Assembly: GCA_963778945.1 (NCBI GenBank)
Contig: CAVZWL010000008.1
Span: forward strand, 124,001 to 188,000
Direction of reading: 5' to 3'
Length of the DNA: 64,000 nt
Origin: Fen-1254 sp963778945
GTDB taxonomy: Bacteria > Bacteroidota > Ignavibacteria > UBA10030
A program made the position numbers and the translations under genes. Every line of letters begins with the position of its first letter. Position 1 is the stretch's first letter. The notes beneath the pieces are model-generated. The model saw only the letters and a program-made list of their open reading frames with translations, was not told the origin of the DNA and did not search any database. This document shows positions 1 through 10,168 of this stretch, piece by piece.

Positions 1-806
1 CCATTCATGACCGTGTTATGGTTAAACTGGATACTATGGATCGGCTTAAGAGAAAGAAGATGCCTTATAACACGATCCTGGAAATTGATGAATGAATTAT
101 TGATGATGATCAGACTGTCGACTTCCGAGTTGCGAAGGTCGATCCCTCTGCCGGCGCCAAGGTTGGACATGCCGAGGAAACCCATATCTGCAAAAATCGA
201 GTTCGTTATTTTGATTGTAAACGCATGACAAGCGCCGCTTGCACCGATTTGCATAAGCTGCCCGTTGATCGTCTTGATCACGCAATTGTCAATATAGATG
301 CTTCCGCCAGCGGCGGCCTGAATTTCTATGATATTTCCCTGCACTTTGTCCAATGTGCCGGTCTGACTTTCATCGATGCCGCAAATGGAAACATTCGACA
401 ACGACAACACATTATTCGTTCCCTTTAAATCGACGAAATATGCAGGAGGCGTACCGCTGACAGGGTACAGATAAATTTGAGGCCTCCAATCGCCGCCATG
501 AGCGGGAATAATATAATTGCCTACATCCGCGCGTATCGACAATTTCCTGCTCAAACCTATATCTATCTTCGCATTGCACGGATAGGATCCGTTCTTTGCC
601 AGAACATAAACGCGTGTACCGTTTTGCCAGGCAGTTACTCCAGCAGAGCCCTGCCATCCCGTTCCTGCAGTATCTGCAGCTATGATGGAGTTCAAGAACA
701 TTCCTGTTCCATAGAGATCAGGGATACTTAAGGTATCTTCCTGACTCCATGCCTTTGTCGGAACGATCAGACAGAGCAATATAAAACCAAAAATACAACT
801 TTTCAT
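1..806 (-). CDS. Exported beta-helix-like protein, C-terminus off the window
   Basis: An open frame runs from an ATG at 806 to the left edge without a stop, so the gene is partial (268 residues seen). AAGGAG lies 6 bases before the ATG. The N-terminus (MKSCIFGFILLCLIVPTKAW...) is a Sec signal peptide. The body has short repeated strand patterns of the kind NNVLSLSNVSI, GSIYIDNCVI, HAFTIKITNSIF, DSLIIINNSF, spaced as in right-handed parallel beta-helix proteins (pectate lyase-like, surface glycan-binding or glycan-cleaving proteins). No catalytic residues can be placed. It sits just downstream of a TonB receptor and a GntR regulator on the same strand, which suggests a role in glycan use, but this is inference. 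A plain structural surface protein is the main alternative. Confidence 0.75.
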   Translation of the reverse strand, partial: MKSCIFGFILLCLIVPTKAWSQEDTLSIPDLYGTGMFLNSIIAADTAGTGWQGSAGVTAWQNGTRVYVLAKNGSYPCNAKIDIGLSRKLSIRADVGNYIIPAHGGDWRPQIYLYPVSGTPPAYFVDLKGTNNVLSLSNVSICGIDESQTGTLDKVQGNIIEIQAAAGGSIYIDNCVIKTINGQLMQIGASGACHAFTIKITNSIFADMGFLGMSNLGAGRGIDLRNSEVDSLIIINNSFINFQDRVIRHLLSLKPIHSIQFNHNTVMN

Positions 807-860
807 GATGCACTCCTTACCTGATATGAGTTGATTAGTTAATTAGAACTGTGCTTTTCC

Positions 861-3800
861 TTAAATGGTCACGCGCACTCCAAAATCCACAGATGTACCA
901 TATAAATCCGCCGTTTTCGGCAGGTATCCCCAATCGAATAGATTGTTGTACCTTGACGTCGTTTCCTGCTTGTTGAATATGTTATTCACATTCGCAAAGA
1001 GGGAAATATTTGCCGAGACCTGCTCTTTTACGGCGAGATCCCACTTCGTGAACGGATCTACAATCTCATCGGTTGTTCCGGATGCAGAGTACTTCTGTGT
1101 ATACTGAGCTTGATGGTACACGGAGAGCCGTATTGAAAATCCTTTGATGTCGTAACCGAGCGCCACATTCATATAGAACGTAGGCTGATCTTCCGACTGG
1201 TGTGTTTGCCATATCGGGATTCCGTCCTCCAGGAAATTCAATTTCGCCGGGTGTCCATGAGCTCCCGATGTGCCGGGAGTGTACGTTGTATCGACAACCT
1301 CTGTTCCGACCAGAATATTTGTCTTCGAGCGTGTAAAGGACAGATTATAGGAAAGCGTCACATTCTGAAGCCAGGAAACCGGAAGAAACATAAAGTTTAT
1401 CTGGTGTTCTATTTCAAAGCCCCACGCATACGAAGGATCGGGAGAGTTGTAGGCAATATTCGCTTTGTAGGCATTACTGGTAAGAATGCTGTTGAACACA
1501 GGATCGTTTTTCCAGGAGGACAGGTTTAATTGATCGAGAAGATTATCCATTCGATAGTAAAGTCCCGACGCTGCATTCGTCGTCCATCCGTTGTTTCCTA
1601 TGAGTGTATTGGGTCCTCCGGAAGGCCAGCTAATTGCCAAATCATTCGTTTGATGAAACATATCGTCGATGACTTTATAGTACGCTGATACGGAAAAAAG
1701 GCCGATGATATCGTTGAAGACCTGTGTATTAACCTCGTAGTTCCATGCTTTTGCATCTTTCAGATTCGGGTTCCCGAGAACGAAGACCTGAGTCGTGGTG
1801 CTGTATGCAAATTGGGGCAGGCGCAGATCGAAGTCCGGACGCGCCAGCGCCCGGTAGGCTGCAAATCTGAGCGTCAGATAGTCCGCAGGTTTATATGACA
1901 ATTGTGCGCTCGGAAGCCAGATTGTTTCCGCATAGTTTGCAGTCGTATCGATAATCTTCCCTGTAATCAGCGAGACCGATCCGGTTCCGCCGACCGATCG
2001 ATCCGAGTTTGCTGCGCCGTAATTATTTGATTCCTTCTCCACGCGGAGACCGAGAATGAGAGTCGTGCTCTGTCCTATATCGAGCGTATTCATAACATAG
2101 CCGCTCGATACTTGTTCCGTCACATTGTAGTCGCTGAGAACAGCAAGTGCATCCGGGCCGTAGTCGGCAGGTGAAGACGGATAAACCGCATTCCGGTTCA
2201 GTGCATACCACTGTTTAAGAGCATCTTCGTTGATAAGCGGCGACAAGGGATACATACCCATAAGATTGCGCGACGGTGCGGGAGAATCCAGAAAGTACGA
2301 AAGAGACGGCGATGTCGTTGTAACACCCGCAAAGCGGGTTCCGGCATAATTGATAGGCGTTCCGTCCGAATTCGCAAAGCTGCTGAATCCTCGATAGTTG
2401 TTCCAATTGTAACCTGTGTTGTCCATCCACCTTGACTTGTTTTTATATTTACCTCCGAATTTAAATTCATCGGCAAATTCATCTCCCAGCGCTATTTTCC
2501 GTGAAATGTTCAATTGAAATGTCTGCTCCTTGTCGAAGTTTTCTTGATGAATGATTTTTGAGCTGTCGAGCACAACGGTCGAATAATTTTCGGGATCTGT
2601 GCCGCCCTGCTCGAACGATGCACGAAACCCAACCGGATTTTTAATCCTCGAATCTGCATACGCAAGATTCCAATCGATAGTCATTCCCATGAGATAATTG
2701 ATTCCCTGCAGAGACGCGCTGGAGGTGCTGATTTTTTGTTCCGTATACCGATAGTTAAAATCCAGTCCGCCATATCCATAAGCATATGCCCTGCTGTACA
2801 CCATTGTATTTTTATCGGTTTCACTATACAACCCGGAAAGTTTTACCGAACCGCTATCCGGAGTATTGACGTCGAGAATAACCTGTCCGCCGTTTCTTTT
2901 GCGCAGTTCATCGGTGAACGTCCTCATGATCTGGTCCAGCGTATAGTTATTTCCGTAGACATCTGCAGGAGCATCAATGACAGGGAAAGGACTTGCCGAA
3001 TTATTGCTTATGCTGTAATGGTTTGAGATATCTTCTCTGCTTCGTATCTTCCGTTCCGCATTGCCCTGAATCTGTACACCGAGAATATCGTCGAAGAACC
3101 GTTCTCCATACCGGGCGGAAAAATCGTATTGATTTGCCGATTTCATAAGATAGTTGTAATCTCCTTTGAGATCGGCTTGAATGAAGCGCTCAGAAGGCGC
3201 CTTCTTGGTGACCAGATTGATCGATCCGGCAATTGCATCTGCATCCTGGTCGGCTGTAAGGGTTTTATGCAGTTCAATTCCCGATAATTCGCCCTGCGAT
3301 ATCATACTCAGGTCTACATCGCGTGAGTTCGGATCCGTCGGAGGAATCTTGACGCCGTCAACGGTGATGTTACTGAACTTCGAACTCAACCCGCGCAGTA
3401 CTACCTGGCTTGCTTCACCGCCGGAACGAATGATAGAAACACCCGGGAGTCGTCCGATCGACTCCGCGGCGTTCGCATCCGGGAGTTCTCGAATTTTTTC
3501 CTCCGACACGACATTCACAATTGTTTTTGAGGAGACCTGCTGGTTGATCGCCTGCAATTGCCCGCGCATTTGACCAAGGACAACAACTTCTCCTATGCTT
3601 ACCGCCTTGGGAGGAATTTGAATTTCCAGGTTGGCGGACTTCGTTTTAGAAAAATCGATTTCGAGTTCCCGTGCTTCGTAACCAACGCAGGATATCCTGA
3701 GACGATAAATCTTTTCCGGAATCGAAGTGAGTCGAAATTCTCCGTCGAGATTTGTCGCGCATCCCAGCGATGAACCAAGCAGAATAACATTGGCACCGAT

Positions 3801-3923
3801 TATCGTTTCATGGGAAGAACTATCTTTCACGACCCCCGTGAGAGTCGCCTGCCCCCAGGCAGCAAGAGGAAGTAAGACTAAACAAAGCGCCAGAGACAAT
3901 ACGAAGTGTAATTTCATATGCAT
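861..3923 (-). CDS. TonB-dependent outer-membrane receptor
   Basis: A 1020-residue receptor for energised uptake across the outer membrane. A signal peptide (about 1-25) is followed by a carboxypeptidase-regulatory-like domain (about 27-95, TLTGVVKDSSS...), then a plug domain (about 125-240) with ELPDANAAESIGRLPGVS and VVLRGLSSKFSNITVDG, then a beta-barrel to the C-terminus. The plug wording is typical of the large receptors linked to plant or algal polysaccharide and chitin uptake in Xanthomonas/Caulobacter-type loci (family knowledge). AAGGAG precedes two possible starts, ATG at 3923 (4 bases) and ATG at 3917 (10 bases); the second begins MKLHFVLSLALCLVLLP. The frame is intact. A GntR gene lies 140 bases upstream and an exported beta-helix protein lies downstream, so substrate-responsive control of a glycan locus is likely. 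The substrate is unknown. Confidence 0.93.
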   Translation of the reverse strand: MHMKLHFVLSLALCLVLLPLAAWGQATLTGVVKDSSSHETIIGANVILLGSSLGCATNLDGEFRLTSIPEKIYRLRISCVGYEARELEIDFSKTKSANLEIQIPPKAVSIGEVVVLGQMRGQLQAINQQVSSKTIVNVVSEEKIRELPDANAAESIGRLPGVSIIRSGGEASQVVLRGLSSKFSNITVDGVKIPPTDPNSRDVDLSMISQGELSGIELHKTLTADQDADAIAGSINLVTKKAPSERFIQADLKGDYNYLMKSANQYDFSARYGERFFDDILGVQIQGNAERKIRSREDISNHYSISNNSASPFPVIDAPADVYGNNYTLDQIMRTFTDELRKRNGGQVILDVNTPDSGSVKLSGLYSETDKNTMVYSRAYAYGYGGLDFNYRYTEQKISTSSASLQGINYLMGMTIDWNLAYADSRIKNPVGFRASFEQGGTDPENYSTVVLDSSKIIHQENFDKEQTFQLNISRKIALGDEFADEFKFGGKYKNKSRWMDNTGYNWNNYRGFSSFANSDGTPINYAGTRFAGVTTTSPSLSYFLDSPAPSRNLMGMYPLSPLINEDALKQWYALNRNAVYPSSPADYGPDALAVLSDYNVTEQVSSGYVMNTLDIGQSTTLILGLRVEKESNNYGAANSDRSVGGTGSVSLITGKIIDTTANYAETIWLPSAQLSYKPADYLTLRFAAYRALARPDFDLRLPQFAYSTTTQVFVLGNPNLKDAKAWNYEVNTQVFNDIIGLFSVSAYYKVIDDMFHQTNDLAISWPSGGPNTLIGNNGWTTNAASGLYYRMDNLLDQLNLSSWKNDPVFNSILTSNAYKANIAYNSPDPSYAWGFEIEHQINFMFLPVSWLQNVTLSYNLSFTRSKTNILVGTEVVDTTYTPGTSGAHGHPAKLNFLEDGIPIWQTHQSEDQPTFYMNVALGYDIKGFSIRLSVYHQAQYTQKYSASGTTDEIVDPFTKWDLAVKEQVSANISLFANVNNIFNKQETTSRYNNLFDWGYLPKTADLYGTSVDFGVRVTI

Positions 3924-4063
3924 AGGGCTCCTTACAAGAGTAGATACTTGAAAATTGTCGTTTGAATTATTTTCGATCGGGAATTATTTTACTTTACTTA
4001 CCTTACCACATACAGCCGTCTATAGAATCATCCACGCCGCATTTTGTGTGCGTGCGGGTGACT

Positions 4064-4807
4064 TCAGATTTTGTGCAGTCGCTGTTCGTTCTGCAGCATT
4101 TGCTCCGCGTGCTTTTCAGCAATCTCGAGATGGCGCTCCATTGCTGCGCGTGCTCCTTCCGCATCTCTCTGCAAAATTGCGATGAGAATCTTCCTGTGCC
4201 ATTCGACAGCAGACTGCTTCGCATCAACTACTGTCGCATAAACCGAGGACTTGATCGGAGGGATCAAGCGGTGGATCGGATCGAGAATGAGAGGAATGAT
4301 AGAATTTTCAGATGCCTTAGCAATGTCCAGGTGAAAAAGCATATCCAGGCGGGTCAGTTCTTTGTAGTCGCCGTTGCTTCGCTCCAGATCGTCCTGGTCT
4401 TTCTTAAGCTTTTCGGCATCCTCTTCCGTGTGATGAAGCGCAGCCGAAGCGGCAATAGGAGGTTCGATAATCTGGCGTGCATGCACAAGGTCGAATACAT
4501 AGTCGCGTTCCTGCTTCATTTCCAGATACAGGCGGATAGGATTCATGACCGTCTCAGCCGAAATATTGCAAACGAAGATTCCTTTTCCTTTTGCAATGGT
4601 GATCATGCCGCGCGCACTGAGCATGCGAAGAGCTTCCCGAACGGCAGTACGGCTGACATTAAATTGTTGACACAACTGAGACTCTGAAGGAAGTTTCTCT
4701 CCGGCTAAAAAAGTCTTCTTTCTAATGGCCTCTTCAATCTGAGACTCTACAACGTTGCTCAGAAGCTTTCTTTTTTCTACAGGTATGAAGTTTTTTTCTG
4801 TTGTCAT
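4064..4807 (-). CDS. FadR-subfamily GntR transcriptional regulator
   Basis: 247 residues. The winged helix is at about 15-75 (EAIRKKTFLAGEKLPSESQL, then VSRTAVREALRML and a wing KGKGIFV). The FCD effector domain is at about 90-235. It shows the metal-site pattern of this family: D and H in RLDMLFHLDIAKA, H in EWHRKIL and H in AMERHLEIAEKH. FCD members usually sense small organic acids or sugar acids and repress neighbouring catabolic genes. Placement directly upstream of the TonB receptor on the same strand suggests it controls that uptake locus. The effector cannot be read from sequence. Confidence 0.92.
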   Translation of the reverse strand: MTTEKNFIPVEKRKLLSNVVESQIEEAIRKKTFLAGEKLPSESQLCQQFNVSRTAVREALRMLSARGMITIAKGKGIFVCNISAETVMNPIRLYLEMKQERDYVFDLVHARQIIEPPIAASAALHHTEEDAEKLKKDQDDLERSNGDYKELTRLDMLFHLDIAKASENSIIPLILDPIHRLIPPIKSSVYATVVDAKQSAVEWHRKILIAILQRDAEGARAAMERHLEIAEKHAEQMLQNEQRLHKI

Positions 4808-5122
4808 ATGTATGATATGTTATAGGATTAATGTAAAAATGTTTTTTTCCCAAGTCAATTAAAATCTTTATGTATACAACTATTTTAATGAAAATATAAT
4901 GGCCTTTTTTGCCTGTTTTCGGCATTTATCGATTAGACAGAATAAAATGGTGATTTCAATAGAACGGAATTAGTACTATTCATATGCATGGATAGTCCCT
5001 CCCAGCATCTTGACATGTCTTTCGACCCCTATCCTTTTTTAGTATAATATATATCGGACCTCCATTTTATAAGTCAATGGCTGCACCTTAAAAAGAAATA
5101 TCAATAAGAGAAAGATTAAAAA
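4808..5122. promoter_or_regulatory. Divergent intergenic region with a possible GntR operator
   Basis: 315 AT-rich bases separate the GntR gene (minus) from the methyltransferase gene (plus). The only symmetric site I see is TGTATACA at 4871-4878, a perfect 8-base palindrome of the GTnnAC form seen in FadR-type operators, 63 bases upstream of the GntR start and therefore well placed for autoregulation. TATAAT at 5043-5048 could be a -10 element for the methyltransferase, but the TTGACA at 5010-5015 is 27 bases away, too far to pair with it. Nothing else is recognised. Confidence 0.3.
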
Positions 5123-5797
5123 ATGGACAATTCAACGGCTCATCTTTCCAGTATATACGACAGGGAAGTGGTCAGCGCTATCCCCTATTATCGATCGTTT
5201 CATTCAGAGTCGCTGTTGTTTCTGAGAAGCATGAATCTGCACCCGGAACGCTGGCTGGATACGGGCTGCGGCACCGGAACATTTGCGGCTCTTGCCGCAA
5301 AGGAATTTCCGCAAACCAAATTCTATCTCGCAGAGCCTTCAATTGGCATGCTTGATAAAGCGAAAGAGAAATTTTCCCAACATGGTGCCGAAGTACAATT
5401 TATTCAAGCAGGGACATTGTCTCTCGATTTGAAGGAAAAATCTTTCGATGTCATTACCGCCATTCTATCGCATCACTATTTTTCAAAACTGGAAAGAAAA
5501 AAAGCGACAGCATTATGCTGCCGCCTTCTTCGTAAAAATTCCATCTTCATAACGTTTGAAAATATCCGCCCCTCTTCAAAAAAAGCCGTAGAATTATTCA
5601 GGGAATACTGGAAACAGTCTCAGATTCTCAGCGGGAGATCTGAAGAAGAGGCGGAACTGCATCGCGCGCGCTTTATGAAGGATTACTTTCCTATCACCGT
5701 CGATGACCATATTGCTCTATATAAACAATGCGGCTTTCGTAACGTGGAATTGTTTTGGAAATCTTATATGCAGGCGGGATTTATTTGTGTGCGATAA
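5123..5797 (+). CDS. Class I SAM-dependent methyltransferase
   Basis: 224 residues with a Rossmann-fold methyltransferase core. Motif I is LDTGCGTGTFA near residue 42, the acidic ribose-binding position follows in FYLAEPS, and motif IV-like text FDVITAILSHHYF lies near residue 110. There is no signal peptide or membrane segment. The fold resembles the small UbiE/Trm-like group that acts on small molecules, but nothing fixes the substrate. It is an isolated plus-strand gene between two minus-strand blocks, so context gives no clue. Confidence 0.85.
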   Translation: MDNSTAHLSSIYDREVVSAIPYYRSFHSESLLFLRSMNLHPERWLDTGCGTGTFAALAAKEFPQTKFYLAEPSIGMLDKAKEKFSQHGAEVQFIQAGTLSLDLKEKSFDVITAILSHHYFSKLERKKATALCCRLLRKNSIFITFENIRPSSKKAVELFREYWKQSQILSGRSEEEAELHRARFMKDYFPITVDDHIALYKQCGFRNVELFWKSYMQAGFICVR

Positions 5798-5931
5798 CCG
5801 GCTCCAGAGCAATTTTCCGATTTCGCATAACAAGGCGGTGCAAAAAGGCCTTAATATTCTTTTACCCCGCTCGCTAAAAAGAAATCTATAAATCGCCTAA
5901 CTTTTTCTCCTCATCTCCCCATCTGTCTGCA

Positions 5932-6747
5932 TCAGGGAAGAACGACGGTAAACCGTTGCTCGTACGCGGAACAATATCGGATTTGATCCGCAGGAATATC
6001 GTTGCGCTGAGGTGCAAGTGAAAGATCGACGGAATAGGTTCCTGCAGGGAGATTTTTTGTCAGGAGAGAACGCTTCATCATAGAAACATAGACTGCAATG
6101 GTTTCACTTATCTCATCGACAAGAACGCCGTCCGCATCAAATATTTTTGCCGTTGCCGTGCCAAAATATGGAGCGTTGCCGCTTTTATCGATGTGCCAAA
6201 GAATCAATATGCCTGCGTTACTCTTCGAAACTCCTTTTCCTGTAATCGTGACGCCGTTTGTGAGTACACCTTTTTGATACGCGGCGGTGGTCACTTGCTT
6301 AAAAATGTAATTCAGTGTTGCCGTAATGTCTTTCCGCAGCGTATCGACTTGTCCCTTCTGCCCGGCGCTTGTCGTTATGACGCGCGTCCAGTAAAATCCG
6401 TCCTTCAGTGAAGCCGGAACATTTGCGGCGATACGGACAATTTGTTTGTCGCCCGGCTGCATAATAAATTTTTTGGGAAAAAGTCTGACATACGGTTTCA
6501 GAGACAATTCTTTTTCGGTGACCGTATCGCCGTATTGCATGTTCATTGCTCCGAGAGAATCGGATAACGGATATCCAAATTTGAATTCTACAGAAACTTC
6601 CTGAGGCGCTGTTGTTCGGTTTTCAATAATAAGATCGCCAAAGCGATGATCAGGACTGCAAAAAACGACCGGCGGAGCGACAGCGACCTGTGCAGAGAGG
6701 CGAAAAAAACAAAAAACTATAAGAGCTGAAAGCTGCAATGTTTTCAT
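5932..6747 (-). CDS. PapD-like periplasmic pilus chaperone
   Basis: 271 residues with a signal peptide (MKTLQLSALIVFCFFRLSAQ). The immunoglobulin-like chaperone domain carries the family pattern KFIMQPGDKQIVRIAANVP (the PGxxQxxRI strand) near residues 95-115. A second domain follows. Chaperones of this family hold pilin subunits in the periplasm by donating a strand and hand them to an outer-membrane usher. It is the last gene of the minus-strand cluster with the usher and DUF4402-like subunits, which supports the assignment. It is longer than enterobacterial PapD/FimC (about 220-240). Confidence 0.85.
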   Translation of the reverse strand: MKTLQLSALIVFCFFRLSAQVAVAPPVVFCSPDHRFGDLIIENRTTAPQEVSVEFKFGYPLSDSLGAMNMQYGDTVTEKELSLKPYVRLFPKKFIMQPGDKQIVRIAANVPASLKDGFYWTRVITTSAGQKGQVDTLRKDITATLNYIFKQVTTAAYQKGVLTNGVTITGKGVSKSNAGILILWHIDKSGNAPYFGTATAKIFDADGVLVDEISETIAVYVSMMKRSLLTKNLPAGTYSVDLSLAPQRNDIPADQIRYCSAYEQRFTVVLP

Positions 6748-6765
6748 AAGAGTCTCTTTTTTTTT

Positions 6766-7275
6766 TCATTGTGATATTTGCTGAACAGTGCATGTGATGG
6801 AACCGTAATATTTTCCGGCTCGGCCATCTGCCGGAGCATTGGCAAGAATACCTACCCAAAGATAGACGTTCTGATTTGCTTCTACATGGATTTTTAAAGG
6901 CACTTGTGGATCGAAGGATGCTGCCGCAGAAACATTATCGACAGAGGACCACCGTGCATAATCGGGTCCAAAACTTAGAAGGATGCCCTCTGTACCGTCC
7001 GCACCGGACATACGCCGGGGGAGAATGAACTGAATCATAATTTCTATCGTTCTGGCGCTGTGAATTAAAAACTTTGCGCTGAAAGGCGAGTTCGCCGGCA
7101 CAAGCAGCGAACAACCCGCATTGATTGTACCGATTGCCGCATCGTTTTTACAGAGAACGTTCACGAATGGCTGTCCATGTACCAAGGATGTCAAGAAGAT
7201 AAAAAGAACAAGAAAATACAATCTGAAATTTTTAAGTATATATTTCTTTCTCAGAAGCCTCAACCGCAGCGGCAT
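6766..7275 (-). CDS. Exported pilin-like subunit
   Basis: About 169 residues from the in-frame ATG at 7275; the exact start is uncertain because the frame is open further upstream and no good ribosome site is seen. A hydrophobic export segment (RLYFLVLFIFLTSLVHG) is followed by a beta-rich domain that ends GKYYGSITCTVQQISQ. That ending matches the last strand of DUF4402 and spore-coat-U-type pilins (GxYxGxxTVTV). It lies between the usher and the chaperone, 18 bases before the chaperone start, so a minor subunit or adhesin is the natural reading. Upstream frames are disturbed, so a frameshift joining it to the small reading frame at 7260-7451 cannot be excluded. Confidence 0.6.
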   Translation of the reverse strand: MPLRLRLLRKKYILKNFRLYFLVLFIFLTSLVHGQPFVNVLCKNDAAIGTINAGCSLLVPANSPFSAKFLIHSARTIEIMIQFILPRRMSGADGTEGILLSFGPDYARWSSVDNVSAAASFDPQVPLKIHVEANQNVYLWVGILANAPADGRAGKYYGSITCTVQQISQ

Positions 7276-7451
7276 TCTTGAACCGGTGCAACTGCCATTG
7301 TTCCTGCATATGAACCGGCAGGCCGTGCCGCCGTTGATTTCATGCTGCCCGCGGTTGAAAGGCAGGCTGTGAAAATCGTATCGAATAAGGAAGCATCGAC
7401 AACGATTTTGCAATTTAGCCAGACTCGATCTTTTCCGATATGTCCTGTCAT
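7260..7451 (-). CDS. Short pilin-like fragment after the usher gene
   Basis: A 63-residue frame whose C-terminus reads RPAGSYAGTMAVAPVQE, the recognisable last strand of DUF4402/spore-coat-U pilins. It lacks a signal peptide and the N-terminal strands. It is either the tail of a pilin whose front is hidden by frameshifts or a genuine remnant. The competing frame across the same bases gives no known motif. It lies 28 bases after the usher stop. Confidence 0.4.
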   Translation of the reverse strand: MTGHIGKDRVWLNCKIVVDASLFDTIFTACLSTAGSMKSTAARPAGSYAGTMAVAPVQECRCG

Positions 7452-7479
7452 CCATAGTCTTTATTCACTGTACATTATT

Positions 7480-10087
7480 TTATTCATGTATAACAAAATC
7501 CAGCCCCGCTACTTCGTCTCCTTGTGCCGCTGCGTGAATTTCAAATTCCCGCTCTGCGGGTTCTGCCCTCAGGTGTTCCGAAGCGAGCCATCCTGGATCG
7601 ATTGAAATGCCGTACCTTCCGGGAGGAATGCCGGCATAATACAACGATCCATCCTGAAAAATTCGAATGCTTTGCCGGTACGAACGATCCTTTCCCTGCA
7701 CAATTGCCTGGACACCGGCAAGCAGATGATCTTCTTCTTTTCCGCTCCATACGACACTTCCCTTCGATGAGTCCCACAGGAACAAAAGGAACGTCGATAA
7801 GTTTGAGCGAATTCGGATCCGTAACAAAAGAAAACGAAGTATACTTCGGCGCCCATAAATTATTTTCAAGAGCCGCATCCCGGATATCGATATTATAGCG
7901 CTGATACGGAAGGAGATCCCATAGTTTTATGATTCCGTTTTCTTTCTTTTGAAAAGCCGCTGCATTTTGAAGGCCGACCGAAGCGTCGACCGCCGCCTCG
8001 TTCGAGTCGCGGCAGCCGTTGCCGTTGGAATCCAAAAACATACGAATCTCCGCCCCCGCTGTACCGTCCCACGGCCTTCCGAACATATCGATGCTCCCGT
8101 TCGCTCGATTGAACACCAGCGCCCCGCTGATCGTTTGCGTTTCGGCCTCATGGCTGCCGTACTGAACCAACGATGCCGTACGCATGCAGTCGAAGTCGAA
8201 GGTCAGCATGATCGAAGCGGTCGTGCGGCAGTCCAGCATGTTCCGCTCTATTCCTATCTGACATCGTCCCGTTTTGAAAATACAGGCGGAAAAATTGCAG
8301 CAGAACAGACTCGCCTTCCGGAAATATTGATCGAACGTCGCAGATATATTGAGGAGTAAATCGCAAATAAACGAAGAGCGGCAAAACCAGCCGGAAAATC
8401 CATAGAGCAGAGCGCCGGTGAGAGTAGAGGTTTTTCCAAGAAGAACATCTCCGTCAAACGACCGCCCTGCACGTTCTGCAAGATCGACACTCCATGAACC
8501 CGGCGATGCCGACAAAGCTGCACTGCCTTCATCTGCCGTCAGTCGGCTCGAATAAATCCTGGAAGCTTCCGCATGAAAAGAAGTTTGCAGGGAGCCGATG
8601 CTGAACGGTACTGAAACCGCCGTACGGTATGCGGCTTTTTCTAAAGCTCTATTATAATATTCATTTTTTTCGAACAGCATCGCACTCGCCCCCCATTGCC
8701 ATCTGGCCGGCGTCATAATCTGCACATCGGCGCCGTACCGCACAGCAGGCGAGGCCTCCAGAGCGGTCAACATGCTTTCTCCGAAGCGCAGTGAAAGAAG
8801 ATCGGTCAGGACAGGACGACTGCGCAGCGTATCACCGATATATTCGAGAGATAAACGATTGCTCATACGCTCGCTGATCCCATACATGCAATGCACCTGA
8901 GAAAAAAAAACATGCTCATCGGACAAACTTCCGGCATTGACCGTATAGTCCAGCGTATGTGGCGGTACGAAAGTAAAAGGAATCTGAATTCGTTTCCGCT
9001 CGATTTCAATTTCACCCGCCGGCCCGTACATGCGCAGTGTGTAGATATTTGTGCCGTATGCCAGCGGAACGTCGAACTGCACAATACCGGACGCATCTGC
9101 CCGTTTGGATTCTATAAGCTGTTCGTCTGCGTACAGCTCAACGGTCCAGTCCGGATGCGTCTGCTCACGAAGTGCGATAGTTTGATATACTTCACGCGGA
9201 ACAACGGGCTCGTTCGATATTTGCAGGCCGTTAAATTGTTTCGCCGACATTCCTCCGGCGAAAATGGACCCGAGCGAAACGGAGGAAACTGCTCCGGATG
9301 GATCGAAAACATATTTCCATTGAGCGCGTGTATCTCCATTCTCCGGGCGGCCGTGATCATAAGCCATACTTACTGTCCCGTTGAATTCTCCGTCGAAAAT
9401 CTCCGCTCCGGTGCGCACTGCCGCGGACATGGAAGTATTGCCGCCGGAATGCATTCCCGTAAATGTATAATCCGCCACGCCGCCGCCCAAGAACATTCGA
9501 TCTCTGCCGCCCAAAAGCGGATACACCGGATGTGAAAAATATTTCCCTTTCAGTTTTCCCATCAATTCATCCCTTTCCCGATCCGCCGCAACAGGCAGTA
9601 ATTCTTCCGTCCTCAGGACCGCTTTCAACTGATTCATTTCCAATGTGAAAGAAAGATGAAACATCCGCAAGAGGAATTCCGCGGCAAGATACGGTTCGCG
9701 GCCGATAACAAGCACATCGGAGGACGTAAGAATCAATGTGTCTTGATCGATGTAGTGCTTTACGCCGCCGGTTGTCGATTTCATATCGCCGTTCAGAAGA
9801 GCAGTAAAATCCGCGAATGACATTTCCGCTGCTGTCGATCTCCACGTCCACATGAAGAAGCTCAAATAATTCCCGGTACGGAAAAAAATACTGAAGCGAG
9901 CAGTCTCTTGCGCTGCTACAATATCGTTCACGCCGCCGCGGTTATATCGAACCCTGAGAGACACCGATTGCGGTTCTTCCGTTTCCGATGCGGAAGCAAG
10001 GAGCGGCCGTGCAAAACAAAGAAGCACGGCCGCCGCACAGAATATAATCTGACCTATAAAAAGCCACGCGGCAAGTCCCCCCGGCAA
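7480..10087 (-). CDS. Chaperone-usher outer-membrane usher (one frameshift)
   Basis: About 869 residues after merging. A signal peptide is followed by an N-terminal periplasmic region, then an usher-type segment (WTVELYADEQLIESKRADAS, then YGTNIYTLRMYGPAGE near residue 300-350) and a long beta-barrel. The C-terminal region holds an SdrD-B-like domain (FLDSNGNGCRDSNEAAVD), as in CS1/Tcf-type ushers. The main frame is lost after FVPVGLIEG near 7760; the adjoining frame continues with KGSVVWSGKEEDHLLAGVQ and ends GLDFVIHE at 7480, so one single-base indel restores the tail. Ushers secrete and polymerise chaperone-bound pilins. A Cys-rich stretch around 8150-8400 is unusual for a barrel and may hide two compensating indels. 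Confidence 0.75.
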
Positions 10088-10132
10088 TGTCGCTGCATCG
10101 TTTTGAGTGTCACATGCTCTCGAATTTCACAT

Positions 10133-10160
10133 AACAGTTTTCAGATGAATGAAAACTGTT
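10133..10160 (-). promoter_or_regulatory. Stem-loop between pilin and usher genes
   Basis: A perfect 10-base inverted repeat (AACAGTTTTC / GAAAACTGTT) with an 8-base loop lies between the pilin stop (10169) and the usher start (10087). Such intercistronic hairpins commonly let the upstream pilin be made in excess over the usher. A T-run is present only on the plus-strand side, so a classical terminator for the minus-strand operon is not supported. Confidence 0.5.
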
Positions 10161-10168
10161 TTTCGAAT

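Noticed and set aside
4996..5050. Consensus promoter for the methyltransferase gene
   Set aside because: TTGACA and TATAAT are both present but 27 bases apart, so they do not form one promoter.
7260..7455. Long upstream extension of the pilin-like gene (start at 7455)
   Set aside because: The extension overlaps a frame with a recognisable pilin end and encodes Cys/Arg-rich text without family resemblance.
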